A stretch of 64,000 bases of DNA from Bos javanicus (GCF_032452875.1 NC_083868.1:97184537-97248536); one strand, 5' to 3'; counted from the first letter of the stretch, positions 32,201 to 47,200 are shown. Numbers and translations: made by a program. The notes: generated by a model not told the origin, from the letters alone.

Positions 32201-35200
32201 AAGAATACTGGAGTGGATTGCCATTCCATTCTCCGTTTAAGGAGGTGATTAAGGTTAAATGTGGTCATAAGTGTAGAGCTCTGATCCAGTGAACCTGGTG
32301 TCTTTATCAGAGGAAGAGACACCAGAAGTGGACACATAAATGTGTCCCTCTTTCTGCTGAAAGGACACAGTGAGAAGGTGGCCAGCAGAGAGCTCTCACC
32401 AGAAACTGAATTGGCTGCACCTTGATCTTGGACTTCCTTAGCCTCTGGAACTGTGGGAAATAAATTTCTGTTTGAGCTACCTAGTCTGGCACCTTGTGAA
32501 GGCAGCCGCAGCAGACTAAGAGGGATGGGGCTCTGAGCCTTCCCCTCAACTTCTGTTGCCACAGAACAGTTCTGTGATGTTTGAATCTGGGAATTCTGAG
32601 TAGGTTAGTGTGTGAAGAAAGGGTACTGTTTAAAAAAGAGAGAACCAGTGGTTTAAATGTTAAATAATGTTTAGTCAGAGTTTTTTAAAATAGTTCTATA
32701 TGTTATGAAAAATAATGCATATCACATAGTAGGTATGTAATAAATATTTGTTGAAAGATGAAGTTTAATTATAATCATCAACTAGAGTATGCAATACATA
32801 GTTATTAATTTTAATTCTTGATTACTGCAAGTGGTTTATCTTCAGTCCAGAGAATCATTTTAGGATATATTCTGATTACCTGAAATTGCATTGTAGAAGA
32901 CAGTCTGAGTCCTGACCTCGGTGATAAGATTCTTTCATTGCTAGTTTTGAGCAGCCAGCCAGTTATCAGGTTTATTGTGTTATGCTGTGCTAGTTGCCCT
33001 GGGGGAGTCAAAGTCGCTTCCGTCAGACACAGTGTGCCTAGACATATCAAACAGTAAACAACGTAGCAGTATATAATCAAGTGATAAATTCTGTGGAAGT
33101 TAACAGAAAAGAGATCTTTGGGGACTGGGTAGTTAAAGAAGGCTTTCTGTATGGGACTTAAGCTGAGCTTTAAAAAATACACGGAGTTTGAGAGAAGAGG
33201 ACTCAATCCTGAGCTCATGATCCTGAAATAGCAGAGCTTAGTTTTGGAGATTCATTCCTGAATGGGATTCTGTGTTCGTCTCCCAGACTCCTGAGGATAA
33301 TCTGTGCCAGTGTTTCCTTCCTGAATACCTACTTGGTGCCAGGCATTGTGTTAGGTGCCAAGTATCTGAAGTGAACGATGGTCTTAGAGTACAGTGGATA
33401 TAGTCTTGTTGCTGTTGTTCAGTTGCTAAATTGTGTCCCACTCTTTGCGACCCCATGGACTGCAGCACGCCAGGCCTGCCTGTCCTTCACCATCTCCCAG
33501 AGCCTTCTCAAACTCATGTCCATCGAGCTGGTGATGCCATCCAACCATCTCATCCTCTGCTGCCCTCTTCGCCTGTTGCCTTTAATTGGATATAGTCTGC
33601 AGACATATAAATAGTCAAAGAACACTGTGATAGGAGTTTTGTTTTACTGGAGTATATTCTAAAAACTTGCTTGTAAATTTGGAATATTTGTAGGCCTAAA
33701 AATTGCCTCCCCTATACCTTTTTCATAATTATTTGTATATAAATTCTATATTGAAAATGATTTTTCTTAGGAAACTTGAAAGCAGGAACCGTTGTTTTCA
33801 AATTATTAGCATGACCAAAGAAAAGGCTGATTTAAGTCTTAAAATCAGTACTAACTGGTACTTCTTCCCTTCAGGCTTTTAGGTGTGCCTGTTTAGTTTT
33901 TCTGGAGTTTCATGAAGGCTGTCTAGATGTCATTGTGTTCAGGACACTTTTTGGACCCTCTTACTGTGAAACTTAGTGTTCATGTGTATGAAACTAAAAA
34001 AGTCTTAACAAAAATTTCTTTCCTTCTGTTTTTCTCTGTGCTCTGTTTCTGGACTCCTTAGTTGGATATTGGTCTTTCTGGATTGAACCTTTACTTTGTT
34101 CAGCTTTTTACTTATTTTCTGTCTTTATCTTTTTATTCTGTTGTGACATATTTCCTTGCCCCCTCCCCCCTTTTAACCCCTTCTTTTTACATTTAAAAGA
34201 AAATTTTAGTTTAGCCTTCGTATTTCCAATTTCTAAGAGCATTTTCTTTTTCCTTGAATCCTGTTTTTCTGGTATGGATGAAATATTTAGATCTCTGTTA
34301 TCAGATTTCAAAATTCTTTTTCTTGAATCATTTATATTCCTTAGAAACTATCTTGGTCTTTTCCTTTCATGCTGTTGGTTTTTGTCTTAGAAAGTAGTGT
34401 TCTCTTAAAATGCTTAAAGTTTATATTTAAGAGTAGATGATTATATAAATTAATCAGCATGGCTTTCTTCCACTGCTCTGAAGATAGGTCTGGCCCTAAC
34501 AGACCTCTTTCCCTTTTCTTAGTGGAAAGACTGATTAAGATTTCTGTCTTTGCATGTGGAAATAGCATTAGTGGTAACAGTGGGAAGGATATATCTTTGG
34601 CAGGTTTAGAATTGAAGGTTTACAGATTAGAAGCTCGCTGTTAGGCTGGTGAGCCTAACAGTTTCAGAGTAAGGAGAGTGTTACTTCCAGGTATGAGTAC
34701 CCACTCTAGAAGCCTAGCCTTTCCTTGACTTTTAGAGAAGTCTCCTTCCTTTCTAGGTCTCAGTGCCTGTTCTGCATGGGAGAGGGGTGGGGTTATGTAT
34801 GGTAAGTCTGTTTTCTAAACAAACCTGTAGATAAAATCTTTCAGTGTTTGGCTCCATTTCTTACCTCTGCTTTCATGTCTAAAGTAAAAGTGAAAGTGAA
34901 GTCGCTCAGCTGTGTCCAACTCTTTGTGACCCCGTGGACTGTAGCCTATCAGGCTCGCTACCGGGCTCCTCCATCCATGGAATTCTCCAGGAAAGAGTAC
35001 TGGAGTGGGGTGCCATTTCCTTCTCCAGGGGATCTTCCCAACCCAGGGATCGAACCTGGGTCTCCCGCATTGGAGGCAGACGCTTTTCTGAGTCTAAATC
35101 CACTCTAATCTGTTTCCTCCTGTATTCTGGATTATAGCTTCCTTCTCTGTTTTATCCATTAATATTATCCCATCTTCTTTAGGTCTTACAGAAATGCAGA

Positions 35201-38200
35201 TGGTACTCTCCTCTCTCTCTCTCTTTGCTGTATGTGTGTTTTCTCTGATACTGTTTTTTTTAATCCCCTAAGTTCTTTTTGGAAAAAACATTTAAACCCA
35301 CAGAAAAATGGTAAGATTAAGCATTGACCCTTGTGTACTCGTAATGTAGCTGTTTACACCAGTTGTTAAGTTCTTCTCTATTTATACACTGTTTCCTGAC
35401 CATTTTTAAAATAAGTTAAAGACATCATGACACTTCAGTCCCAAGTACTTAGCATGTATTATCCAGGAGGGAGATTGTCTTACATAACCACAGTCACATA
35501 TCACACCTAAGAAATGTAATATCGAGACAGTATCTAGTATATGCCTCATATTTGGATTCCCTCAGTAGTCTCCAGAATACATTTTCCCAAGATTTACTTA
35601 AGGCTCACACATTGCATGTGAGTGTCCTGTTTTCCTTTAATATAAAAAGTCTCCCCTGTTCCCCCTTCCTTTTTTTTTTTAAATAGCTCAGGTCACTTGT
35701 CCCACAGTCTAAATTTGTATTTTTGTTTCCGCCAATCATTTTTGTTATTGTCTTGACTGCTGTTTCAGTTAGTAGGAGGGAGAAGCAAATGGGTATGCTC
35801 AGACCATTATCTTCAGTGAAGTGAATGTCGCTCAGTCATGTCTGACTCTTTGCGATTCCATGGACTATAGTCTATGGAATTCTCCAGGCCAGATACTGGA
35901 GTGGGTAGCTTTTCCCTTCTCAAGGGGATCTCCCCAATCCAGGGATTGAACCCAGATCTGCTGTGTTGCAGGCGAATTCTTTACCAACTGAACTGTCAGG
36001 GAAGCCCATTATCTTCAGTATTTTTTGTTTTATAAACATGACTTTTAATGGCTACATAGTACTCTATTTAAAAAAAACAAAACTTTTCCGCTTCCTGGCA
36101 ATTTTAACTTTTCTATTTGTTTTCTTTTTTTGTTGTTATAAGTAAACTTGTATTGAATGTTATGTGTCTTTCTATCTAGTAATGCTCTTTTAAAAAATTT
36201 CCTAAGAGAGTACTTATTGGTGAGATTGTTTTTAGATCAGGAACCTTATAAATGATCAGTTTTCTCAAAAAAACGTATAAATCAGATCAATTACATATCA
36301 AATGAATTCATTATGAATTTATCTGAGGGAAAATTACTTGCTTAAAACCATAGATACATCTATTAATTTTAGAAGGTATTTTAAGTTTTAAAACTCATTG
36401 TTTTCAAGGATTCTGAAAATATTTAATTTTAACTGATAGTTAGAAATCTACTCCACAACTTAACATCAATCTAAAATAAAACTGTAGCCTGCATATTTGA
36501 ATGGTTGTGAGCAGTTATACTGGATTCTTGTAAAATATTCCAGTAGTGCAGATAAAGTGTTAAGTCCTCTTCAGCCTTCTTTCTTTCCCCTTCAGTCCCA
36601 TCTGTCTCCTCAGTTTGCTGGATATCTTTTCAGGTCTTTATTTATACATTAAGAACATAAATAGTATAAGAAGTGTATGCATATGTGTTTAATTTGTAAC
36701 TTTTTAAACACACCATAAACACAGGTAGGTGTTCTGCATTTTGTTTTTATACTTAACTGTGTGTCTTCAGAGCTGTTTATCTCACTCAGCTACTTGAGCT
36801 ACCCTATGGTGTTGCACACAGTATGGCTGCACTTTATCTTATGTAACCATTTCTGTTGCTGGACCATTATTTCCAGTGTTTTAATTGTTTCAGCGTTGCA
36901 ACTTTTTTAGGATGTCAAAGTCTGAGGGCAGTTAGGAGGTCATGAAGTTTTTTGTTTGATTGTTTTGCTGCTGTTTTTACAGCCTGTATTGCAGAAAGTA
37001 GAAATAATGATTTTCTATAATAAAAAGGATAGGCATTTTACTTCACTTCATTATTAAAAACATGTGGTCTCTTAAAAAGGAAATCCTTCACGGATAGGTA
37101 TTATTACTTGAATTTTCTATGTAATATTTTATACTTCTAGGTATCTGAATTACTCACATACAGATTCCCACTGAATGAGGCAAGAAAATGTATATGCTGC
37201 TTTAATGTGATAAAAACAAAATACTGTACTAAATATAAAAGAAAGGAAAACATTTCTTCTCTGATTCTCAAGTTAATACCTACATAGAAAAGACAAAAAC
37301 TTTGAAAAAGAAAATATAAATGATTACCAAATTTTACCCCTAGTAGGCATGATTCACCTCTAGCATTTTGGTGACTATTCTTCCAAATGTGTGTGTATGT
37401 GTATATATTGATATAAAATCTAATCAGGTAGTTTTATGAGTATGATTATTGTATGTATATATAGTGTAGTCATTTCTCTCTTAACATGTTTTCCACATGT
37501 ATGGTATGTATATATCCGTACATGCAGATACTGGTATTCTACATGTTCTACAATTTTTTTCACTTAGCTGTAGGTCATAAAAATATTTTCATGCTATTGA
37601 ATATAGACATACCTCAGCCTTCTAATATCAGTGTACCATGTCTCTCTGTAGATGCACCTTATGGATTCTGATCAGTCAAATGGCTGTCAGTTAGTTCAGT
37701 TGCTCAGTCGTGTCTGACTCTTTGTGACCCCATGAATCGCAGCACGCCAGGCCTCCCTGTCCATCATCAACTCCCGGAGTTCACTCAAACTCATGTCTAT
37801 CGAGTTGGTGATACCATCCAACCATCTCATCCTCTGTCGTCCCCTTCTCCTCCTGCCCCCATTCCCTCCCAGCATCAGGGTATTTTCCAATGAGTCAAAT
37901 GGCTGTTCAGTTCAGTTCAGTCATTCAGTCGTGTCCGACTCTTTGTGACCCCATGAATCACAGCACGCCAGGCCTCCCTGTCCATCACCAACTCCCGGAG
38001 TTCACCCAGACTCACGTCCATCGAGTCAGTGATGCCATCCAGCCATCTCATCCTCTGTCGTCCCCTTGTCCTCCTGCCCCCAATCCCTCCCAGCATCAGA
38101 GTCTTTTCCAATGAGTCGGCTCTTCGCACGAGGTGGCCAAAGTACTGGAGTTTCAGCTTCAGCATCATTCCTTCCAAAGAAATCCCAGGGCTGATCTCCT

Positions 38201-41200
38201 TCAGAATGGACTGGTTGGATCTCCTTGCAGTCCAAGGGACTCTCAAGAGTCTTCTCCAACATCACAGTTCAAAAGCATCAATTCTTTGGTGCTCAGCCTT
38301 CTTCACAGTCCAACTCTCACATCCATACATGACCACAGGAAAAACCATAGCCTTGACTAGACGGACCTTTGTTGGCAAAGTGATGTCTCTGCTTTTGAAT
38401 ATGTTATCTAGGTTGGTCATAACTTTCCTTCCAAGGAGTAAGCGTCTTTTAATTTCGTGGCTGCAGTCACCATCTGCAGTGATGTTGGAGCCCAAATGGC
38501 TGTAGTGGGTCTCAAGTAGGCTTTGGTTTCAGGGAGTACTCTGTGTAACCTCCTATTGGGGGCACCAAGGAGTGGTTGGAAATTACATGGCTTTTCTTTG
38601 CAGATTTGGTTTCCTCTGGTGACTTGTAGTGTCAGTAGAGGGAGAGCTTCCAGTAATAAGGCTAAAGAAGTAAGTTCTTTTATGGAGTGTGGGGATGGGT
38701 TGTGAAGTGACAGGATTGGCCAAGGCTTTGAAATGAAAGGGAATTATGAATGTTGAGATAGAAGTGACAGATAAGATGATGCAAAGAGTTTAGGGCATCT
38801 GGTTTAGATGAGCAGAGCAGAAAATAGAGGAGAGCATATCAGTTCTGGAAAGGAAAGGATTTCTTGCAGGGTTGGATACTGATCTTGCCCTTATGGATTA
38901 CGCCTTCGTTAGTAGACACTGTGAAATGGTGCTTGCCATCAGGAACTTAAAAATAAACATTTATTCTTTGATCTCACAACTTTGACAAAGTGAAATGCAG
39001 GTGGCTCGGAGGTTACTGTTTAGTTTTCTTAGTTCCTTTTTTTCTTTTTTAAGAAAAAGAAAGCATTCTGTTTGTAAATACTTTTGTTCTCCTTCCTTAC
39101 AGAGTATTCTCAAGCACTTTAGCTATCAGCCAGTCAGTTTTTAAGAAGACTCTTATGTTTTTGTTTAAAGAGTGTGTGGTCTGTCCTTTATTAGAGTATC
39201 TTCCTTCCTGCTTACGTACCTATCTTCCTTTTTTATTTTATTTTTTAAGAATCGCTGACTGGAAAACAGTGGCAAGGCATTATTACTGTAGAGTGACCCA
39301 AATTAACAAGCTCTCAGGGTATAGGAAAGCACCCTGTATGCCAAAATGAGTCAGAAAACATGGACCAGTTTTACTCTGCTAAGTGATTTAATCTTTGGGG
39401 CAAGGGTTTATCCAAAAAAGTTTGTGGAGTGGTGTAGAAAAAGAATATGTTTTCTGTGGGGGGTTATTAATAATTCCCATCACTTCATGGGAAATAGATG
39501 GGGAAACAGTGGAAACAGTGTCAGACTTTATTTTTCTGGGCTCCAAAATCACTGCAGATGGTGACTGCAGCCATGAAATTAAAAGACGCTTACTCCTTGG
39601 AAGGAAAGTTATGACCAACCTAGATAACATATTCAAAAGCAGAAACATTACTTTGCCAACAAAGGTTCGTCTTGTCAAGGCTATGGTTTTTCCTGTGGTC
39701 ATGTATGGATGTGAGAGTTGGACTGTGAAGAAGGCTGAGAGCCGAAGAATTGATGCTTTTGAACTGTGATGTTGGAGAAGACTCTTGAGAGTCCCTTGGA
39801 CTGCAAGGAGATCCAACCAGTCCATTCTGAAGGAGATCAGCCCTGGGATTTCTTTGGAAGGAATGATGCTAAAGCTGAAACTCCAGTACTTTGGCCACCT
39901 CATGGGAAGAGTTGACTCATTGGAAAAGACTCTGATGCTGGGAGGGATTGGGGGCAAGAGGAGAAGGGGAGGACAGAGGATGAGATGGGAGGACAGAGGA
40001 TGAGATGGCTGGATGGCATCACTGACTCGATGGACGTGAGTCTGGGTGAACTCCGGGAGTTGGTGATGGACAGGGAGGCCTGGCGTGCTGTGATTCATGG
40101 GGTCACAAAGAGTCGGACACGACTGAGCATCTGATCTGATCTGATTAATAATTTATTATATAACACATCAAAGATAGAGGTGAAACTAGTATCACCACAC
40201 TATTTGCATTTTTACTGTGTTTTGTTAGGGGCTGTACCAGAATTGATTTTTCTTCTTACACACACACTCACTCTGTGTGATATTACATTTAAAGTATGAA
40301 GTATGCCTTAAAATTATATGACATTCATTAAGTTAATTAACATTGATTGAAGGCTGTCTTATAGATATTGAATATAAGAAGATAAATAACACATGGGCCC
40401 CACTCTTAAAAAAAATCATTGTTTAGACGAGTGAGATAGAAGTATGTGCCACAGGTATATGGAAGTTATAGAAGATAACAGGCATAAAGGGAGAGGGAAT
40501 AGTCAGTTCTACTGTGGGGTATAGGGATGTCTTAAAAAGCTTAGCAGGTGATTTTTAAGAGGGAGTTATTTACTACACGGGGTGGGGAAGATGTGTGGTC
40601 ATGGGCATAGTCGTAGGTCATGCTCAATTATCAATTACGTCAGGAGCATTGTTGCCAAGCCACAAAGGCCTGAGATGTTACGACATTGTCAGTAGCTTCA
40701 TATGACTAATGTGAAGGGTTCGTATGGAAGAGTAGGAAGAGATGATACTAGAGCGGTAGTCAGGGGAATTTGAATGTTACCAGAGATTTTTAAATGGTTA
40801 ATTAATGGGAAGGATTATCTGGCAAGTCAAAGGAGATAATATTTCAAGCAGGGAGATCAGTTTGCAGCTGGTAAAGTAGTTGGAAGTGCTGTGGGCTCAG
40901 GGACTCAAAGTGATTCAAAATCAAAATGAAATTGAGGAAGATAGAGGTATGGAAACAGTAAGATATGTGACTGATTCTGTGTGTGAGTTATAGGAGAGGG
41001 AGGAATTATGATGATTTCCTGATAGTCTGTCTTGGGAGAGTGTTAGTAGATGTCAGTGGCCATTTGAGGAGAAGCTGATTTAAGGAGGAATGACAATGAG
41101 TTTGGTGATTGAACATGTTGGGTTTGAGTCAGTTTAAGAGACATCCAGAAAGATGTATTCTGTTACTTATTTGGACCTGGAGAGGAAGGATTTGTCATCA

Positions 41201-44200
41201 AGGATTGAGCATCTTTAGGATTGAATTATTTCAAACTATGGGAGTAGATAGGATAATCTAGGAATTGAAGAGGAAGAGTGTTGGGAACAGAGGAAGAGTT
41301 TGGGGGGTGGGCTAGAAAGAGCTGGTAAAGAAGATTGAAAAAGAAGATTTCTAAGAAGAATCCACTGAATTTGTCATAAGGTAGTGGTGATTTTTGCTAG
41401 TGGGATTTTAGTGGTGTGCTAGGAATAAAAGCCAGATTATAGAATGATTTTTTGTATTTTATTACTTATATTTATGCACTGAATTACAGATTTTAGTTGG
41501 GCTTTCCAGGTGGCGTGAGTGGTGAAGAATCCACCTGCAAAGCAGGAGACACAAGAGATGCTGGTTATATCCCTGGGTCAAGAGGATTCCCTGTAGTAGG
41601 AAATGGCAGTCTGTTCCAGTATTCTTGCCTGGAAAATTCCATGGACGATATTTCATTAAAATTAGGAAATATTTAAAAGATAGAAATAAATTTCAAGAGT
41701 TAGTTAACCAACTCAATGTACCCACTATGCAGTTTTCTTAATTTTTTATTTTTAAATGATTATAGACTCAAGAAGTTACAGAAACAGTACAGAGAGATCC
41801 CCTGTATAACCTTCACTCAACTCCCTTCAGTCACTTGTTGAGGTTAACAGATGTCCTGGTTTAGTCCAAATGCTGATGCTTTGGGATAGGTTATGGAACT
41901 GTGCCGGTAGTGTACCCCTGTATGGCACAAGCCTGGAGTTTTGATTCTCATAAAAACCTCTCTCCTTCCACTGGGAACGGGGCATATACCAAGCTTTCTT
42001 GCTGCTTTTCAGGACGCATGGGCAGAGCTTTCCCAGCTGCTTTTCACATATTGAGGAGCCCTTTTGAGGATATTGGCTCAGAAGGAGATTTACTTTTAGG
42101 TCCCGTGAAATAGGCTCAAAATCAGGTCTTCTAGCTCTGTGGGCCAGTATCTCTCTAGGTTGCCTTGCTGTTACTTGGATCTTGTATCTGAGTTTCTTCC
42201 TTTCTGGCTCCTGAAAATTTCCCTTTCCCCTCCCCTTTTTTGGGTTCAGCTATATATTATTGTAATTTTCATGTTAATCTTCCTTTTCAGTGAGTACATT
42301 TGGGCACATGGATATATTAGCTCAGTCTGCCTTGTTCCTTGAATCAGAAGTCTAATAAACTATTTTTTATTTTCTTAATTTTATTCTATGCATTGTCCAT
42401 AAAAAGAATTTGAGGTTGGATTTTTTCCTTTAGCCATGGACTTTATTGTTTGAATATTTGCAATTATTATTCTATACACAAATGTTAACTTCTTACAAAA
42501 CTCTGTATTCCGTATTTCTCGGTCACTTCAGTCTTCATTTTATGTCACATTTTCACCAAGAACTGTTTCCCCAAATCACAGTCTGCCCGATTGTGTGTGG
42601 TTGTTCAGTTGCTAAGTTGTGTCCGACTCTGCATTGCCATAGACTGCAGCCCACCAGGCTCATTTGTCCATGAGATTTTCCAGGCAAGAATACTGGAGTG
42701 GGTTGCCATTCCCTTTTCTAGAGGTTGATTTTAATTATCATTAAAAATATTTTTAAGTGGATAATACATAATGTCGTGGTTTACGTGTGTCCCTTTGCCC
42801 TGTTCCCTATCTGTCCTACCCACTTTGCCTTCACAGATGAAACTGGTTACTAGTCTCTTTTATAGCCTAGAGGTAGACCATGCACTAATTTATTCTTTAA
42901 CAACAGTTTTAGTTTTTATAGTTTAATCTTTTAGCCAATATTAAGGAGTTTTCCATCTGTATGACAAGTAACAATTCTGTTCTTAGAACTTTTGAAAGAG
43001 ATTATACTAGTTCTGTGTATGTTTTTATACATGTGAATGGATTATCTATGTTTTAACTTTTATTCATTTCAGAAATCCCTCAAAATGTGACAGAAAATGA
43101 CAAAATAGTATAAACTGTCAATTCAGATGTTTTAAATTATTACATGGAATATTGAAATAATGGAACAATAGCCTTAATTTTTGGGAAGTAGTAGAAATGA
43201 TATTTTAAGATGTTGGAGTCTTATGAAACTCAATGAGAATATCCTTAAAAATCGTCCTGATTACTAACCCGTACATGCTGTTGTTTGCATATGTGCAAAT
43301 AATCACCTAAGAACTGACAGGTCTGTCAAAGATGAAGCCCTCTCTTAGGTTCCTTAGCCACAATATATACCATTGATTGCCTAACTGCAACTTGGTGAAA
43401 TTCAATGACATGGAAGCAAGAAATGGAAGCCTATGACCTGATATGTTTTCTTCCTTAGATCAACCTCTCTACTTCTCCTACACCTGCACAGTTAATAAGC
43501 CGTTCCCAGGCTTCCAGTTCTACCAGTGGCAGTATTACCCAACAGACTATGTTACTAGGGAGTACCTCCCCTACCCTAACGGCAAGCCAAGCTCAAATGT
43601 ATCTCCGAGCTCAAATGGTAAGATACGAGCTACCAGATTTTTTCAGTGTTTAAAAACTTGAGAGAGATCAAAATGTTTCTTGATTTGATGCAGTAGGAGA
43701 CATTTTTAATACTTAAGGAATGTTTAACAATTTTTTTGTGTATGTGATTAACTCTACACGTTTATGCCATGAAAAATTCTACTTTAAATTAGTAGGCCTT
43801 CTTGATGTAGCTAACATACTGTATCATGAGTGATTATTTTTTAATATCAAATTTCTTTGATTTCAAACCTTTTTTCATATTTTAACATCTCAAAACTGAG
43901 ATGCATTTTATAATTGGCATCTTGTAGTTGGTTCTTACAGTGATGTATAAAATCACCATGTATCTTTGACATTTTAGATTTGATGAAATTGTTAGAAACA
44001 TTAAAGACATGGTTTTAACTATTAATTACAGTTTATATTGTGGAATCGTCTGAAAGTTGGATTGGAGTTCTTGATAATTTACCAGATGAGTCTTAACTTT
44101 GGTTATTCCCGTCTTAAAATCTGCAAGCTGATTCATGTTCTTATGATCATTTTGATCTTTGGTTAATATAAGAATGTTAATTTGGCTACTGATTTCCTAA

Positions 44201-47200
44201 TTTACTTCTTGAGCTTTAAGGAATGTAAAAATTGGTTGACATTTACATTTACTTTATTTGATGTCTTTACAGATTGCTAGAGAAGAGCTTTATCCCTGAT
44301 AGGAATTTATTTTTATTTTGATATCCAGTGAACTGAATATACATCTGGATTCCCAATTCTTTACTAAAATTGCAAAGAAAGTTTCCATTATATTCCTAAT
44401 GGGAAGCAGTGATAATGACCCTCTTTTTATTTATAGACTATTCAGTAGACATGACCATATTTCTGGTTGTCCTCTCCCCCCACCCCACTATGAGATCTTA
44501 TTTAATCAATAATAAGTTTCAGAATTGGGCTTCCCAGGTGGCTCTGGTGGTAAAGAACCCACCTGCTAACGCAGGAGACGTCAGAGATGGGGTTAGATCC
44601 CTGGGTTGGGCAGATCCTCTGGAGAAGGGCATGGCAACCCACTCCAGTGTTCTTGCCTGGAGAATCCCATGGACAGAGGAGCCTGGTGGGCTGCAGTCCA
44701 TAGGGTCGCAAAGAGTCGAATACGACTGAAGCGACTTAGCACACACACACGCTTCAAAATTAGGGAAACCATTTGAAATGATTGCTATTTGGCTGTTTTT
44801 AACTTTTAAAACTGGCAGTTTCATATGGTTCATGATAGATAGAACATCTTTTTAGGTTTAGTGCTTCTAGCTGTTTGTATTGAATCCTTCTTGTGAAAGT
44901 TATACTTTGTTGTTTAATTCACTTAAATTTAGTATATAAAGAACTGAAGTTTAAAAGATCCCTTGGTTGATAATTTAAACAGAAATGGTTTTTGAGGAGT
45001 TGTATAACTTTTGATGCAATTTTGAGATACTCACAGGTTCTTTGAAACAACTGTCATAATGTACTAAGTTGGATTGGGTAATCTCTAAGTGGATTGTATT
45101 GCCTTTTTAAATTAATGGCATTGTTTCAGTATTAAAAAATTAAACAGATGGTGATAAATACATTGAGTATGTCTTTTTTTTGATGTAAAGTGTTTTTTTG
45201 CAAGCTGTTGTTGAATTTTGACATGTTGTGGCATTTATACTTAGAATGAATATTTCTTTACAAATACTTTAAAATCAAGAGCAACCTAGGTTTGTACTAC
45301 ACACAGATCCTGTGTAGGTGAGTGAAATAGTATAGTATGTGGCATAGTTGTCTTTTGGGGGTAAAGAGGACTGAAAAGACTTTTTGATGTTTCTTTTCAT
45401 GTTTCTCACTGAAATTTAATTTGCATTCAAGAGCAGTGACAATGGTTGTCTATTATAACTTCCATTTTAGGAGTCCTGCCACAATAGTTTTGAGCTAGGA
45501 AAAGATTAATAGTTTACTTGGGGAAAAATTTGGTATGTGGATTTTATATTGCCAAAATACATTTTCTTTTTTGAGCACTGATTTATTTTCTACTCATCAG
45601 AATCATGGACTGTTTGAGAAATGTTTATGGTTTTTTCTTTTTTTTCCTTTTGAGTTCTCTATTATCAAAAACTTCTCCTTGTCATGTAAAACCTTTTGCG
45701 TAGGAGACAGTCCTAATCTGCATTGTCTTTCTGTCACAAATTTCAGTCTCTCTTGCCTGCTATACATTGTGTGTGGGACATGTTCTTTTGTCTTAGGGTA
45801 TTTTTTTGGTTTTTCTGTCTGTACAGCTGATTTTCACACCCGCTACCACTGTGGCTGCTGTACAGTCTGACATTCCTGTTGTCTCGTCGTCATCGTCATC
45901 TTCCTGTCAGTCTGCAGCTACTCAGGTGAGCTTGTCTAGCTTCATAAGTTGGTACTCTAAGGCCTGGGTCTTCAGATTAAAGATTAACGCACATTTGTGT
46001 TTAAGTTACTGATGGTTGTCATACATCTCAGATTAACATTTAATATAGTGAGAACTTCAAAAACATTTTTTGGTTCTGTAGAAATTATAATGCCATGAAA
46101 CATGGATGTTTAGGTTATTTGACATTAGTGAAGTTAATGTGTTTTTGCAGTGACATTTATGTTCAGTTTATTGTAAAGCAGATCTGCTTCTTTTATGTGA
46201 GATGTATTCTTCAGTTTCCTTTGCAAGCAGTTAAGCAATAACTAAGTCAGGATGGCTCTTGAATTTAAAAATGACAAATTTAAATTAAAAAAATAGAGTT
46301 GGATAAATTTTAAATTTAAAAAATTGAGTAGGATATTACTCAATTTTTTGTTTGTATTTGTTTGGTTCTATGGAAAACTAATTTTCACCTTACACCATTC
46401 ACAAAAATAAAACAGAACTAGAATGTAGACCTGAAGACAAAAGACGAAACTATTAAACCTCTAGAAGACAACATAGAAGATAGTTTTACAGCTCTAGGGT
46501 GGGCAAAGCTTTCTCATATAGGACACAAAAAGAATTAGCCATAAAAGAAAATAATGATAAATTTGATTTTATCACAATTTAAAAACTGTTCTTCAAAAGA
46601 CATTGCTACAAAAATGAAGAGGCAAGCCACAGACTGAGGGGAAATGTTCACTATATCTATCTATCTATATATATATCTGTCTATCTGACAAAGGACTTAT
46701 GTTGAGAATATATAAAATAGGTGTAAAACTCAATGAGATCTTGAACAGTTTAGTTAAAAATGGGCAAAAGATTTAACACTTCACAAAAGAGGATAAGCAG
46801 AAGGCCAATAAGCACATGAAAAAAATGTTCAACATTATTAATCTTTCTAGAAATGTAAACCAAAACCACAGTGAGTGTCACTATAGACTCACTACAAAGG
46901 CTGAAATGAAGGAGACTGAAAATACCACGTTTGGCAAGAATGTGGAGCAGTCATACTATCACATGTAAAGTTAAACATATGCTTAACATGTGACCCAGTA
47001 ATTCCACTTCTAGATGTTTACCCTGAGAGATTTGAAAACATATATCCACATAAAGATATTTAAATGAGTGTTTGTAGTAGCTCTATTGAGAATAGCCCCA
47101 AATTGGAAGTAACTAGTCTGCTTTAACTGGTGAATGGATAAGCATATTGTGGAATATTGCTCAGAAATAAAAAGGAACAGACTACTGATGCGTCTCAGAA

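Larger units (their letters stand above)
25421..43458 (+). other. PHC3: PHC3 intron 4 (18 kb)
   Basis: The largest intron here. It is packed with L1M remnants, MER5A, Bov SINEs, BovB copies in both orientations, an MLT1 LTR with a nested SINE, and L2/MIR pieces, listed separately. Stretches 25430-26020, 27300-28270, 34000-34860, 36180-37680, 38504-39465 and 42730-43440 are AT-rich with no nameable element. No supported extra exon was found. Confidence 0.8.

Noticed and set aside
38029..38505. 158-codon + strand open frame over a BovB copy (similar ones at 1791-2540 right half and 59604-60095)
   Set aside because: It is the antisense of the BovB ORF. The same frame recurs at every BovB copy because the parent sequence has few stops on that strand.
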